Source: Streptomyces globisporus (lineage in GTDB: Bacteria; Actinomycetota; Actinomycetes; Streptomycetales; Streptomycetaceae). From it: DNA of 64,000 bases. Each line of letters begins with the position of its first letter. Position 1 is the stretch's first letter. The position numbers and the translations under genes are program-made. The notes under the pieces are model-generated. The model had not been told where the DNA came from. It ran no database searches and worked only from the letters and a program-made list of their open reading frames with translations. Positions 44,985 to 53,597 of this stretch are shown in pieces. Location of the stretch: assembly GCA_014649555.1 (NCBI GenBank), contig BMTG01000013.1, positions 62,001 to 126,000 of the forward strand, written 5' to 3'.

Positions 44985-46250
44985 TCAGAGGACGGCGATA
45001 CCGAGGGGCCGGTTGCCTGCCGTCAGGCGGACGGGCTCGCTCTTCTCGTCGTCCAGGTCGACGACGGTGATCCCGTTCCAGTAGCCGTCGCGGGTGAAAC
45101 CGCCGGTCACGTACGCCGTGCGGCCGTCCGCCGACACCGCCACGTCCTCGTGCGGACCCTCCAGCGGAACGACCCGTTCCGTGCCGTCGGGGGCGCGGAC
45201 GGTCAGCGAGGGCTCCTCGTCGTCCGAGCCGATCGGGCCGGTGCCCACCACGAGGAGGGTGCCGTCGGGGGCGAGTGCCGCGCCGTGCTGGTGGGTGTTC
45301 GCGGTCATCCGCTCGATCGTCACCTTCCCGGTGCGCGGGTCGAGCACGGCCAGCCGCTCCCCCTCGAAGGGCAGCAGCAGCCTGCCGTCGGCGGGGCGTA
45401 CGACGGCGTAGTGCGGCTTCAGCCAGGAGCCGAGCCCGCCCTCGGTGCCGTACGGGGCGACCTCCATGCGCCGGGTCTTCAGCGTGTCCGCGTCGACCGC
45501 CGTCACGTCGAAGGAGTCGTGATCGGTGGCGTACACCTCGCGGCCGTCCGGTGAGACGTCCACGTCGAAGGGGCGCATGCCGACCGGCGCGGTGCCGGTG
45601 ACCTCACGGGTCGCGGTGTCGATGACCTCGACCGCGCCGTCCTCGCCGGGCACGTTGACCCCTACGTAGACGCGGCTGCCATCCGGAGCCAGGGCGATGC
45701 CCATGCCGCCGCCCCGGTACTCGCCGGTGGCGACGGGGCCGGACTCCGTCGCGTACGGGATGAGCGCGAGCCGGGTCCGCCGCTCGGTGTCGACGACCGC
45801 GACGCCCTCGGCGGTGGCGACCCAGGCCCGCCCGTCCTCGCCGACGACGAGACCGTAGGGCGCGGTGCCGACCTTCACCGAGGCGATGGGCGCCCCGCCT
45901 TCCCCGGAACCGTCCCGGCCGGGGTCGACGAAGGTCACCGTGTCGCTGCCGAAGTCGGCGACGAGGAGGGTGCCGTCGGGGGTGCGGCCGTCGGGGGTGC
46001 GGGAGGGGTCGGGGGTCGCCACGGAGCCGGTGGAGGCGGACGATGCGTCCGGGGCGCCCGGGTCCGCTTCCGTGGTGCCGGTGGCGCAGCCGGCGAGGAG
46101 GGCGGCGGCGATGAGAGCGAGGCCGAGGCGGCGGGCACGGGGGCCGGACGCCTCGCGGAAGGCGGCGCGCGGGTCGGACGCCTTACGGGATGCGGCGCGG
46201 GGGCCGGACGCCTTACGGAAAGCGGCGCGCGGGCCGCCGGTGCCGGTCAT
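44985..46250 (-). CDS. YncE-like beta-propeller lipoprotein
   Basis: 421 residues. After a repeat-containing basic N-terminus (residues 6-41) comes a lipoprotein signal with lipobox LLAGC (Cys55), a Ser/Thr/Asp linker and a seven-bladed propeller of the YVTN type (GTLLVADFGSDTVTFVDP, VYVGVNVPGEDGAVEVIDTATREV, EVYATDHDSFDVTAVDADTLK). Ligand is unknown. Its ATG overlaps the ankyrin gene stop by four bases, so it is the last gene of an hbpS-ankyrin-propeller operon. The repeat is unusual for a signal peptide, see the repeat entry; a shorter start inside it cannot be excluded. Confidence 0.85.
   Translation of the reverse strand: MTGTGGPRAAFRKASGPRAASRKASDPRAAFREASGPRARRLGLALIAAALLAGCATGTTEADPGAPDASSASTGSVATPDPSRTPDGRTPDGTLLVADFGSDTVTFVDPGRDGSGEGGAPIASVKVGTAPYGLVVGEDGRAWVATAEGVAVVDTERRTRLALIPYATESGPVATGEYRGGGMGIALAPDGSRVYVGVNVPGEDGAVEVIDTATREVTGTAPVGMRPFDVDVSPDGREVYATDHDSFDVTAVDADTLKTRRMEVAPYGTEGGLGSWLKPHYAVVRPADGRLLLPFEGERLAVLDPRTGKVTIERMTANTHQHGAALAPDGTLLVVGTGPIGSDDEEPSLTVRAPDGTERVVPLEGPHEDVAVSADGRTAYVTGGFTRDGYWNGITVVDLDDEKSEPVRLTAGNRPLGIAVL
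46128..46235. repeat. 30-bp tandem repeat in the lipoprotein N-terminus
   Basis: Three 30-base units encode GPRAAFRKAS, GPRAASRKAS and DPRAAFREAS, plus a partial GPRARR. The reading frame is kept, and the units lie between the start codon and the hydrophobic signal core. Confidence 0.8.
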
Positions 46251-46843
46251 GCGGCGGCCCGCAGCTGGGCGGCCAGCTCGGCGAAGCCGCGTCGTTCGGC
46301 GTGGGCGAGCGGGGTCACCCCGTCACCGTCGGGCAGGTCCGGGCTCGCCCCGGCCGCGAGCAGCAGCTCCACGACCTGCCGGTGCGCGAGGCCGCCCTCG
46401 CCGAGGATCACCGCCTCCAGCAGCGCGGTCCAGCCCAGCCGGTTGACGTGGTCGACGTCGATGTCGGTGACCCGCAGCACCTCCCGTACGTACGCGACAT
46501 GGCCGCGTTCGCTCGCCGGGATGAGGGAGACCCCGCCGAACCGGTTGCACAGAGTCAGATCCGGGCCGGCCGGCAGCAGCACGTGCAGCATCGCGACGCT
46601 GCCGGTGACCCCGGTGGCCAGCCACGGACTGTCCTCGCGCCGGTCCTGGGCGTTCGGATCGGCCCCGGCGGCCACGAGCAGCCGGGCCGCCTCGACGTGG
46701 TCGCCGAGGACCGCGAGGAGCAGCGGCGTGCGCAACTCCTCGTCGCGGACGTCGACCCGTGCGCCGCCCTCGATCGCGGAGCGCACGCGGTCGGTGTCGC
46801 CGGTGCGTGCGGCGGTGAGCAGGTCGTGATCGAGGGCGTTCAT
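46247..46843 (-). CDS. Ankyrin repeat protein
   Basis: 198 residues with about five ankyrin repeats, most clearly LLTAARTGDTDRVRSAIEGGARVDVRD, TPLLLAVLGDHVEAARLLVAAGADPNAQD and the final VVELLLAAGASPDLPDGDGVTPLAHAERRGFAEL. No signal peptide, so cytoplasmic; likely a protein-binding adaptor. Its stop overlaps the start of the lipoprotein gene (ATGA), and hbpS is 46 bases upstream. In several bacteria ankyrin genes accompany haem or catalase genes, which fits this setting. Confidence 0.9.
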   Translation of the reverse strand: MNALDHDLLTAARTGDTDRVRSAIEGGARVDVRDEELRTPLLLAVLGDHVEAARLLVAAGADPNAQDRREDSPWLATGVTGSVAMLHVLLPAGPDLTLCNRFGGVSLIPASERGHVAYVREVLRVTDIDVDHVNRLGWTALLEAVILGEGGLAHRQVVELLLAAGASPDLPDGDGVTPLAHAERRGFAELAAQLRAAA

Positions 46844-46889
46844 GGGTACTCCGTTCTCGTCGGTCGTGCGGAGAGGACTGCGCGGGTGA

Positions 46890-47447
46890 CTACCGGGCGA
46901 GCGAGGCGACGCCCGCCTGGGCGAACTTCTCGTCGAGGTCGCCGCTGGGCGCGCCGGCCACGCCGATGCCCGCCACCGGGGCGCCCTTGACCTGGACCGG
47001 GGCGCCCCCGCCGAGGAACAGCGTGCCGGGGATGTCCTTCAGGTTCGGGGTCTGCTCCAGGCGCTTGACCAGCTCGGAGGTGGGGGCGTTCCAGGAGACG
47101 GCGGTGAACGCCTTCTTCACCGCGGACTCGGGCGACTGCGGGCCCGCGCCGTCGCCGCGCAGGGAGACGATGGTGTTGCCGTTGCGGTCGACGACCGCGA
47201 CGGTGATCCGCTGGTTCTCCTTCTTCGCCGCGTCCAGCGTGGCCTGCGCGGCCTTGGTGGCGGCGGCGACGGTCAGGTGTGTCGTCTGCTGGAGGTTGCG
47301 GTTGTTCGTGTCGGCCTTGACCGCGGCGGCGGGGGCGGCGGCCGGGGAGGAGGCGCTCGCGGACATCGCGCCGAAGGTGCCGGCCCCGAGGGCGGCGACG
47401 ACGACGGCACCGGTGACGACACGGGTGCGCAGCGACAGCTTCTTCAT
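46890..47447 (-). CDS. hbpS: HbpS-like extracellular haem-binding protein
   Basis: 185 residues. A secretion signal (KKLSLRTRVVTGAVVVAALGAGTFGAMSASA) precedes a GlcG/HbpS domain (LTVAAATKAAQATLDAAKKENQRITVAVVDRNGNTIVSLRGDGAGPQSPESAVKKAFTAVSW). In S. reticuli HbpS binds haem and iron outside the cell and regulates the kinase SenS under redox stress. Gene order matches: senS-senR are divergent beside it. The signal has no twin Arg, unlike the S. reticuli protein. Start ATG 47447. Confidence 0.88.
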   Translation of the reverse strand: MKKLSLRTRVVTGAVVVAALGAGTFGAMSASASSPAAAPAAAVKADTNNRNLQQTTHLTVAAATKAAQATLDAAKKENQRITVAVVDRNGNTIVSLRGDGAGPQSPESAVKKAFTAVSWNAPTSELVKRLEQTPNLKDIPGTLFLGGGAPVQVKGAPVAGIGVAGAPSGDLDEKFAQAGVASLAR

Positions 47448-47692
47448 GGTGGCTCCTTGGTGATCCGGGTCGGCCCGGTGGCGTGGGGTGCGAGGCGGCC
47501 CGAGTGGTCCGGGCGTTTCGCTCTGGTATCGATCCTCCCGGCGGAACCGGCCCCGTACGGTCGACGTACCGGCTGGAGGCGGCGGGCGGGACGGTCGACG
47601 CCCCCGTCAGCCGATCGGTTGATGCGGGGGTGGCCGGATCGGGTCACCATGGAGGGGTTTACGCAGGTCAGCGACGGAACGCGAGGTACGTG

Positions 47693-49054
47693 GTGGAGCA
47701 CCGCAGCGGTTCGCCGGACGCGGAGCGGGCCGAGGGCTCCGGGGTCTCCGGGTCCGCGACCGAAGCCTTCGAGATCCCCGGGTCTGCGGCCGAAGCCTCC
47801 AGGCCCGCCGGGTCCACCGCCGAGGGCCCCGGGGCCGCCGGGTCCGACCCCGACGCACGCTGGCTCGCGCTCCTCATGCACGCCGCGTTCTTCCTGCTGC
47901 TCGGCGCCTCGCTGACCCGGTTCCTGATGCGGCACCCCGGCGAGGACCGCACCCCGTGGATCATCGCCCTGTCGATCACCCTGGCGGTGCTGTACCTCCT
48001 CGGCCCCGTCCTCGGCTCGCGCCCCACCCCGCGCCGGCTCACCTGGCTCGGGGTGCTCGTCGTCGTCTGGATGGTGCTGGTCGTCCTGGCGCCGAGCTTC
48101 GCGTGGTGCGCGGTGCCGCTGTTCTACACCGGGCTGCGGATCCTGCCGCCGCGTGCGGCCCTCGCGCTGGTCGCCCTGCTCACCGTGTTCGTCGTGGCCG
48201 CGCAACTGCGCCTGGCCGACGGGTTCGACCCGAATCTGGTCCTCGCCCCGCCCGCCGTCGCCGCCGTGGCGACGGCGGTCTTCGTCCATATGCAGCGCCA
48301 GGCGGTACGCCAGCGGGAACTGGCCACCCGTCAGCGCGAGCTGATCGACGACCTGCTGCGGACCCGGCGCGAACTGGCCGCCACCGAACGCCGCGAGGGG
48401 ACCCTCGCCGAGCGCCAGCGGCTCTCCATGGAGATCCACGACACCCTGGCGCAGGGCCTGTCCAGCCAGCAGATGCTGCTCCAGGCCGCCGACCGCACCT
48501 GGAGCGCCGACCCGGACGCCGCCCGCCGCCATGTCCGTACGGCCACGGGCATCGCCGAACGCAACCTCGCCGAGGCCCGCCGCTTCGTCCACGACCTGGC
48601 CCCCGCCGACCTGGCGGAGGGCGGCGGCCTGGAGGCGGCCCTGCACGCGCTGGCGGCCCGCGAGAGCGCCCAGGCGGAGGGCGCGCTCAGCGTCCACTGC
48701 CATGTGGAGGGCACCCCGCACGCCCCGCTGCCGGACCGGGTGCAGTCCGCCCTGCTGCGCATCGCCCAGGGGGCCCTGGCCAATGTGCGGGAGCACTCCG
48801 GGGCGACCGCCGCCGGGCTGACCCTGACCCACCTCGACGACCGGGTGGTCCTGGACATCGGCGACAACGGCCGGGGCTTCACCGCCGGGCCCGAGGGTGT
48901 ACGCGTCGCCCGCACCGTACGCGGCCACGGGCTTCCGGCGATGCGGGCCCGGGTACGGCAGCTCGGCGGAACGCTCACCATCGAGTCGGCGCCGGGCGAG
49001 GGCACCGTGCTCTCCGCAGAGGTTCCGCTCACCACCACGGAGGACCCCACATGA
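47693..49054 (+). CDS. senS: SenS-like redox sensor histidine kinase
   Basis: 453 residues. A Ser/Ala/Gly-rich N-terminal tail is followed by about five membrane helices (residues 60-190), a HisKA_3 domain with phospho-His249 in SMEIHDTLAQGLSSQQMLLQA and a C-terminal ATPase (DIGDNGRGF, GHGLPAMRARVRQLGG). This is the NarL-type architecture of SenS, whose partner is HbpS. GTG 47693 follows GCGAGG; the longer open frame runs into the hbpS promoter. The stop overlaps the start of senR. Confidence 0.88.
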   Translation: MEHRSGSPDAERAEGSGVSGSATEAFEIPGSAAEASRPAGSTAEGPGAAGSDPDARWLALLMHAAFFLLLGASLTRFLMRHPGEDRTPWIIALSITLAVLYLLGPVLGSRPTPRRLTWLGVLVVVWMVLVVLAPSFAWCAVPLFYTGLRILPPRAALALVALLTVFVVAAQLRLADGFDPNLVLAPPAVAAVATAVFVHMQRQAVRQRELATRQRELIDDLLRTRRELAATERREGTLAERQRLSMEIHDTLAQGLSSQQMLLQAADRTWSADPDAARRHVRTATGIAERNLAEARRFVHDLAPADLAEGGGLEAALHALAARESAQAEGALSVHCHVEGTPHAPLPDRVQSALLRIAQGALANVREHSGATAAGLTLTHLDDRVVLDIGDNGRGFTAGPEGVRVARTVRGHGLPAMRARVRQLGGTLTIESAPGEGTVLSAEVPLTTTEDPT

Positions 49055-49695
49055 CCGAGGCATCCCCGTCCCCCGCCCGCGTACGCATCCTGCTCTGCGA
49101 CGACCACGTGGTCGTCCGCGCCGGGCTGCTCGCACTCCTCGGCAGCGAACCGGACATCGAGGTCGTCGGCGAGGCGGGCAGCGGCGAGGAGGCCGTGGTG
49201 CTGGCTGCCCGCCTCACGCCGGACGTCGTCCTCATGGACCTCCAGCTCGGCGAGGGCATCGACGGCGTCGAGGCGACCCGCCGCATCGCGGCCGACGGCA
49301 CGGTCCACGTCCTGGTGCTGACCACGTACGACACCGACGCCGACATCACCCGCGCCATCGAGGCGGGGGCCACCGGCTATCTGCTGAAGGCGGAGCGCCC
49401 CGAGGAACTGTTCGCCGCGATCCGGTCCGCCGCCCAGGGCCGCACCACGCTCTCCGCCCCCGTCGCCAGCCGGGTCATGGCCCGGATGCGCAGCCCCCGC
49501 CCCAGCCTCACCGACCGCGAACGCGACATCCTGGCCCAGCTCTCCCAGGGCCTCGGCAACCGGGACATCGCCCGCGCCCTGTTCATCAGCGAGGCCACGG
49601 TCAAGACCCACCTGGGCCGCATCTACGACAAGCTCGGCGTCGACACCCGCGCGGGCGCGGTATCGGTGGCGAAGGAGCAGCGGCTGCTGCCGTAG
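49051..49695 (+). CDS. senR: SenR-like response regulator (NarL/LuxR family)
   Basis: 214 residues. Receiver domain with phosphorylation site Asp63 (DVVLMDLQLG) and Lys in LLKAERP; LuxR-type helix-turn-helix at the C-terminus (LTDRERDILAQLSQGLGNRDIARALFISEATVKTHLGRIYDKLGV). ATG 49051 overlaps the senS stop. In S. reticuli SenR controls hbpS and furS-cpeB redox genes; here the divergent hbpS operon is the obvious target. Confidence 0.92.
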   Translation: MTEASPSPARVRILLCDDHVVVRAGLLALLGSEPDIEVVGEAGSGEEAVVLAARLTPDVVLMDLQLGEGIDGVEATRRIAADGTVHVLVLTTYDTDADITRAIEAGATGYLLKAERPEELFAAIRSAAQGRTTLSAPVASRVMARMRSPRPSLTDRERDILAQLSQGLGNRDIARALFISEATVKTHLGRIYDKLGVDTRAGAVSVAKEQRLLP

Positions 49696-49711
49696 CCGCC
49701 GTGTCTGCCCA

Positions 49712-49912
49712 TCAGCCGCCGTCGATCACCGCCTCGGCGGTCGCCGCGGTGACAGCCCTCTCGAACCACACATCGAGCACGGCCAGGTCCGTGCAGGAGC
49801 TGATGCGCTGTCGCGCCTCGTCCGGCACCGCCACACCGCGCCCCTCGACACGTCCTTCGGCGCGGAAGCTCTCGGCGACGAAGCCGCGGAAATGGCTGAG
49901 ACCAGTGCCCAT
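49712..49912 (-). pseudogene. Remnant of an Rpn/YhgA-like (transposase-associated nuclease) family protein
   Basis: About 66 residues (MGTGLSHFRGFVAESFRAEGRVEGRGVAVPDEARQRIS ... VLDVWFERAVTAATAEAVI). The end resembles the C-terminus of a large Streptomyces family of PD-(D/E)XK-type, transposase-annotated proteins (EGRAEG... VPDEVRERI..CTDLDxLxxWLxRAVT). The rest of the gene and part of the EGR repeat region are missing. Assigned from memory of that family, so tentative. Confidence 0.45.
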
Positions 49913-49958
49913 CAGGTTCCTGGCGGCCCGCCCCGAACCGGCATGACACCATCGACCC

Positions 49959-50456
49959 GTGCTCGACATCGGCTACTCCCTCTCCCGTCGCTTCCCCGAT
50001 CCCCCGCAGACCGACTACCGCCGCGCGGACGTCCGGGCGCTGCGGCACGATCTGTTCTCCGGCGACGTCTACCTCGCAGACACGAAGGCGGACCGCGAGC
50101 TGTCCACAGCCTGGGGATGGGTGCCGGTGCTCGACTTCGCGTGGGCGCTGTGCGACATCGTCGAGCAGATCGACCAGGACCCGCGCGGCAACCGCTCGCA
50201 CCGGCGGCAGTACGCGGAGCTGGACTTCACCGAGTCCTCGGACGTCATGATCTTCGAGCGGCGCTTCGGCTGGGTCGACGTCGAGGCGGACTGGATGCCC
50301 GGCGACGAGCCGCCGCTCACCTTCAGCCACTCGCTCCTGCGCCGCGAGGCCCGCGACTTCCTGCACGACCTGATCGCCGACCTGGCCGATCTGCACGACG
50401 GCCTCGCCGACAACCCCGTGATCTGGGACCTCCAGGCCCGCTTCCCCCGCATGTGA
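49959..50456 (+). CDS. Hypothetical protein
   Basis: 165 residues, no signal or membrane segment, acidic with many Asp/Arg and Trp (TAWGWVPVLDFAWALCDIVEQIDQD, LDFTESSDVMIFERRFGWVDVEADWMPGDEPPLTFSH). I do not recognise a named function; the pattern resembles a Streptomyces family of small immunity- or DUF-type proteins. GTG 49959 has no ribosome site. It lies between the nuclease remnant and a convergent pentapeptide gene. Confidence 0.75.
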   Translation: MLDIGYSLSRRFPDPPQTDYRRADVRALRHDLFSGDVYLADTKADRELSTAWGWVPVLDFAWALCDIVEQIDQDPRGNRSHRRQYAELDFTESSDVMIFERRFGWVDVEADWMPGDEPPLTFSHSLLRREARDFLHDLIADLADLHDGLADNPVIWDLQARFPRM

Positions 50457-50475
50457 GACGTGCGGACGGCCGTCC

Positions 50476-51159
50476 TCACGCCTCCACCCGCACCCCGATC
50501 TGCGCCGCGAACGCCGGAGCCAGCTCCATCAGCTGCGCCGGGCTGATCACCGCGCCCGCCAGCCGGTCCACGCCCCGGGCGATGTCCAGCTCGGCCACCG
50601 TGCGCAGGTCCACCGACTCCATCCGGGCGCTGCTGAAGTCCGCACGCTTCAGCACGCAGTCCCGGAACTCGACCCGGACCAGGTGCGCGTCCCCGAAGTC
50701 CGGCTCGGACAGCACGCAGCCCTCGAAGACGACGTCCTTCAGCCGGGCCTTGCGGAGATTCAGGTAGTCGATCTTGCCGCCCCGCACCACCACCCGCTCC
50801 AGCACCGCCCCGTGCAGCTGCACCCCGCCCAGGCGGGCGTCCACCACCTCCACGTCCCGCAGCGACGCCTCCGCGAGGTCCGTGCCCACGCCCCGTACGC
50901 CCGTCAGCACCGCGTCGATGAAGCGGGCCCGCGCCAGCTGCGCCCGGTCCAGGGCACAGCCGTCCAGGGCGCAGTCCATGAACCGGGCTCCCCGGCCCGA
51001 GGCGTCCGTCAGGTCCGTTCCGTCGAACCGCACCCCGTCGTAGTCCCCGTCGGGCTCCAGGCCGTCCCCGTCCCACGGAACGAGCGGGGGCAGCCGCACC
51101 TCCGGCCGCCGCGCCGCCGTCACGCCCGTGGTGCTCTTCTTCCTGCCGCTCGCTGCCAT
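50476..51159 (-). CDS. Pentapeptide-repeat protein
   Basis: 227 residues. From about residue 45 to 200 it has pentapeptide repeats of the A(D/N)LxX type (FDGTDLTDASGRGARFMDCALDGCALDRAQLARARFIDAVL, DLAEASLRDVEVVDARLGGVQL, DFSSARMESVDL). Such proteins form right-handed quadrilateral helices; some bind gyrase but most have no known partner. ATG 51159 follows GGAGGG. It converges with a hypothetical gene. Confidence 0.9.
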   Translation of the reverse strand: MAASGRKKSTTGVTAARRPEVRLPPLVPWDGDGLEPDGDYDGVRFDGTDLTDASGRGARFMDCALDGCALDRAQLARARFIDAVLTGVRGVGTDLAEASLRDVEVVDARLGGVQLHGAVLERVVVRGGKIDYLNLRKARLKDVVFEGCVLSEPDFGDAHLVRVEFRDCVLKRADFSSARMESVDLRTVAELDIARGVDRLAGAVISPAQLMELAPAFAAQIGVRVEA

Positions 51160-51262
51160 GCCCTCCATCGTGACGCACACCACTGACAACGCCCCGCCGC
51201 CGATGTCACGGGCCGCCGCCCCCGATCCGTCGCATCATCAAAGAAGCGAAGGAGATCCAGCC

Positions 51263-52474
51263 ATGGGACGCATGGGACAGGCAGGACACATCCACGTCGT
51301 CGGCGGCGGCCTCGCCGGACTCACCGCCGCGATCACCGCCGCCGAATCCGGTGCGCGCGTCACCCTGCACGAAGGCCACCGGAATCCCGGCGGCCGGGCC
51401 AGGACGGCGGAGGGCCCGTACCGCACCAACGAGGGGCCGCACGCCGTGTACCACCGCGGGCCGTTCGGCACCTGGCTGGCCCGGCGCGATCTGCTCGGCC
51501 CCGTCGTCTCCGTACCGCTCCTCGAAGGGCTCCGCTTCCGCTTCCGGCGGGCGGGAGCCCTCCGCGCGCTGCCGCCCGCCGCCCTGCTGCGGCTCTCCCG
51601 CCGGGACCCCCGCACCGCCCCGGTGGACGGCGCCTTCCGGGAGTGGGCCACCGGTCAGGTCGGCGAGGACGGGGCCCGGGCCGCCGCGAACTTCGCCGCC
51701 GCCGCGCTCTTCCACCATGACCCCGGCGCGCTCTCGGCCCGGTTCGTCCAGGAGCGCTTCCGACGGCTGACGTCGCTCCCGCCCGAGGCCCGCTACCCGG
51801 TCGGCGGCTGGGCCCGGCTCGTCGAGCGGATGGCCGCGCACGCCCGGGGCCTCGGGGTCGTGGTCGGGACGGGCGCCCGCGTCGACACCCGGACGCTCGG
51901 CGAGCTGGCCCGGACCGGACCGGTGGTCGTCGCCACCTCCCTCGACTCCGCCCGCGCCCTGCTCGACGACGCCTCCCTCACCTGGGAGAGCGGCCGCACC
52001 GTCCTGGTGGACCTGGCGGTACGCACCCGCCGCGGCGACGCGTTCATCGTGTCGGACCTGGACGAGCCCGGCTGGCTGGAGCGGTTCACCGCCCAGGACC
52101 CCTCGCTCGCCCCGGCCGGGGAACAGCTGCTCCAGGGCCAGTTCGCGATCGGCCCCGACGCACGGCGGGCGGAGGGCGTCGCCCGCGCCGAGGCCCTCCT
52201 CGACCTCGGCTTCCCCGGCTGGCGGGAGCGCACCACCTGGCGCGCGGAGGCCCTCGCCGACGGCCGCACCGGAGCCGTCGACCGCCCCGGCACCACCTGG
52301 CGGGACCGGCCCTCCGTGGTCCGGGGCGACGACGTCTTCCTGGCGGGCGACCAGGTCGCCGCCCCCGGACTCCTCAGCGAGGTCTCCTTCACCAGCGGCC
52401 TCGAAGCCGCGATGCTCGCCGTGAAGGCCGTAGGACGGCGCTCCGGATCCGGGGTTGACCTCAACCAAACCTGA
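51263..52474 (+). CDS. FAD-dependent oxidoreductase (phytoene-dehydrogenase/amine-oxidase type)
   Basis: 403 residues. N-terminal dinucleotide motif HVVGGGLAGLTAAITAAESGARVTLHEGHRNPGGRART, the second acidic loop of the Rossmann fold, and a C-terminal flavin-contact motif (DDVFLAGDQVAAPGLLSEVSFTSGLEAAMLA). This is the carotenoid-desaturase/protoporphyrinogen-oxidase-like shape; substrate unknown. AAGGAG lies nine bases before ATG 51263. The gene ends inside a SoxR-like box that precedes the next gene, so both may respond to redox stress. Confidence 0.85.
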   Translation: MGRMGQAGHIHVVGGGLAGLTAAITAAESGARVTLHEGHRNPGGRARTAEGPYRTNEGPHAVYHRGPFGTWLARRDLLGPVVSVPLLEGLRFRFRRAGALRALPPAALLRLSRRDPRTAPVDGAFREWATGQVGEDGARAAANFAAAALFHHDPGALSARFVQERFRRLTSLPPEARYPVGGWARLVERMAAHARGLGVVVGTGARVDTRTLGELARTGPVVVATSLDSARALLDDASLTWESGRTVLVDLAVRTRRGDAFIVSDLDEPGWLERFTAQDPSLAPAGEQLLQGQFAIGPDARRAEGVARAEALLDLGFPGWRERTTWRAEALADGRTGAVDRPGTTWRDRPSVVRGDDVFLAGDQVAAPGLLSEVSFTSGLEAAMLAVKAVGRRSGSGVDLNQT

Positions 52475-52477
52475 GGT
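52458..52477. promoter_or_regulatory. SoxR-like box
   Basis: ACCTCAAC-N4-CCTGAGGT, a near-palindrome. A TTGACC -35 (52455-52460) and a -10-like GAGGCT (52480-52485) are 19 bases apart, the long spacing of MerR-family promoters. It fits the Streptomyces SoxR site ACCTCAAG-N4-CTTGAGGT at 14 of the 16 arm positions. Confidence 0.6.
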
Positions 52478-52548
52478 ACGAGGCTGGGGGCACGGCCCGC
52501 CGCGGCGGTGGGCCGGACCGCCAGGACCACGACCCCGGGGAGCCCTTC

Positions 52549-53550
52549 ATGCACGCCGTACGTCTTCACATTTTCGGCCCCGCCGAGAACCTCGTGCACG
52601 AGCGGACCGAGGATCCCGTCCCCGGCCCCGGCCAGGTCCGTATCGCCGTGGCCGCGGCCGGTGTGCACCTGCTGGACACAGTCCTGCGGGAAGGCGAGGC
52701 GGGCCCTTACCCGGCCCCTGTCGACCTGCCCACCGTCCCCGGCCGCGAGGTCGCCGGGACCGTCGAGTCGGTGGGCGAGGGCACGGACCCCGGATGGCTC
52801 GGCCGGCGCGTCGTCGCCCACCTGGGCATGGCGCCCGGCGGGTACGCCGAACTCGCCGTCACCGACGCCGACCGGCTCCACGAGATCCCCGAGAAGCTGG
52901 ACGCCGCCGCGGCCGTGGCCATGATCGGCACCGGCCGCACCACCCTCGGCATCCTCGGGTTCACCCCGCTCGGCCCGGACTCCGTGGTCGTCGTCACCGC
53001 GGCGGCGGGCGGCATCGGCACGCTGATCGTCCAGTACGCCAAGAACGCGGGCGCCACCGTGATCGCCCTGGCCGGGGGCCCGGCGAAAGTGGCACGGGCG
53101 ACGGACAACGGGGCCGGCCTCGCCCTCGACTACACCCGCCCCGACTGGCCGCTCCGGGCCCGGGAGTACCTCGACACGGCCGGTCTGCGGGCCACCGTCG
53201 TGTACGACTCCGTCGGCGGGACCACCGCCCGCGCCGCGGTCGACCTCCTCGGATCCGGCGGACAGCACATCGTCTACGGCTGGTCCGGCGAGGGGCTCCG
53301 CGACGGGGAGCCCCTCACCTTCACCGCCGCCGAACTGGCGGAACGCTCCATCACATCCGCCTCCGTCCTCGGGCCGAAGATGATCGAACGGGGCGGCGGC
53401 CTGCGCGCCCTGGAGACCCGCTCCCTCGCCGAGGCGGCAACGGGCCGGCTGCGCCCCGCCGTCCAGCGCTTCCCGCTCGCCGAAGCCGCCGCCGCACACC
53501 GCGCGCTGGAGACCCGGGGCACGATGGGCAAGGTGGTCCTGGAGCCGTGA
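52549..53550 (+). CDS. Zinc-type/NADPH:quinone oxidoreductase
   Basis: 333 residues of the quinone-oxidoreductase MDR branch: N-terminal GroES-like fold, Rossmann motif VTAAAGGIGTLIVQYAKNAG (AxxGGxG type) and a C-terminal substrate loop. It lacks the catalytic-zinc Cys cluster, as quinone reductases do. It reduces quinones with NADPH by one- or two-electron transfer. A SoxR-like box sits 71-91 bases upstream. The position resembles a known SoxR-regulon oxidoreductase of S. coelicolor, from memory. Confidence 0.88.
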   Translation: MHAVRLHIFGPAENLVHERTEDPVPGPGQVRIAVAAAGVHLLDTVLREGEAGPYPAPVDLPTVPGREVAGTVESVGEGTDPGWLGRRVVAHLGMAPGGYAELAVTDADRLHEIPEKLDAAAAVAMIGTGRTTLGILGFTPLGPDSVVVVTAAAGGIGTLIVQYAKNAGATVIALAGGPAKVARATDNGAGLALDYTRPDWPLRAREYLDTAGLRATVVYDSVGGTTARAAVDLLGSGGQHIVYGWSGEGLRDGEPLTFTAAELAERSITSASVLGPKMIERGGGLRALETRSLAEAATGRLRPAVQRFPLAEAAAAHRALETRGTMGKVVLEP

Positions 53551-53597
53551 CCAGGAGGGGTTCGCGCGGCTCGGCCAGTCGGTTCCGCCCCCTCACC

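Noticed and set aside
47552-47680. Possible SenR operator from repeats around GGTCGAC in the hbpS-senS gap
   Set aside because: The repeats are short and imperfect (two GGTCGACG copies); not enough to call a site.
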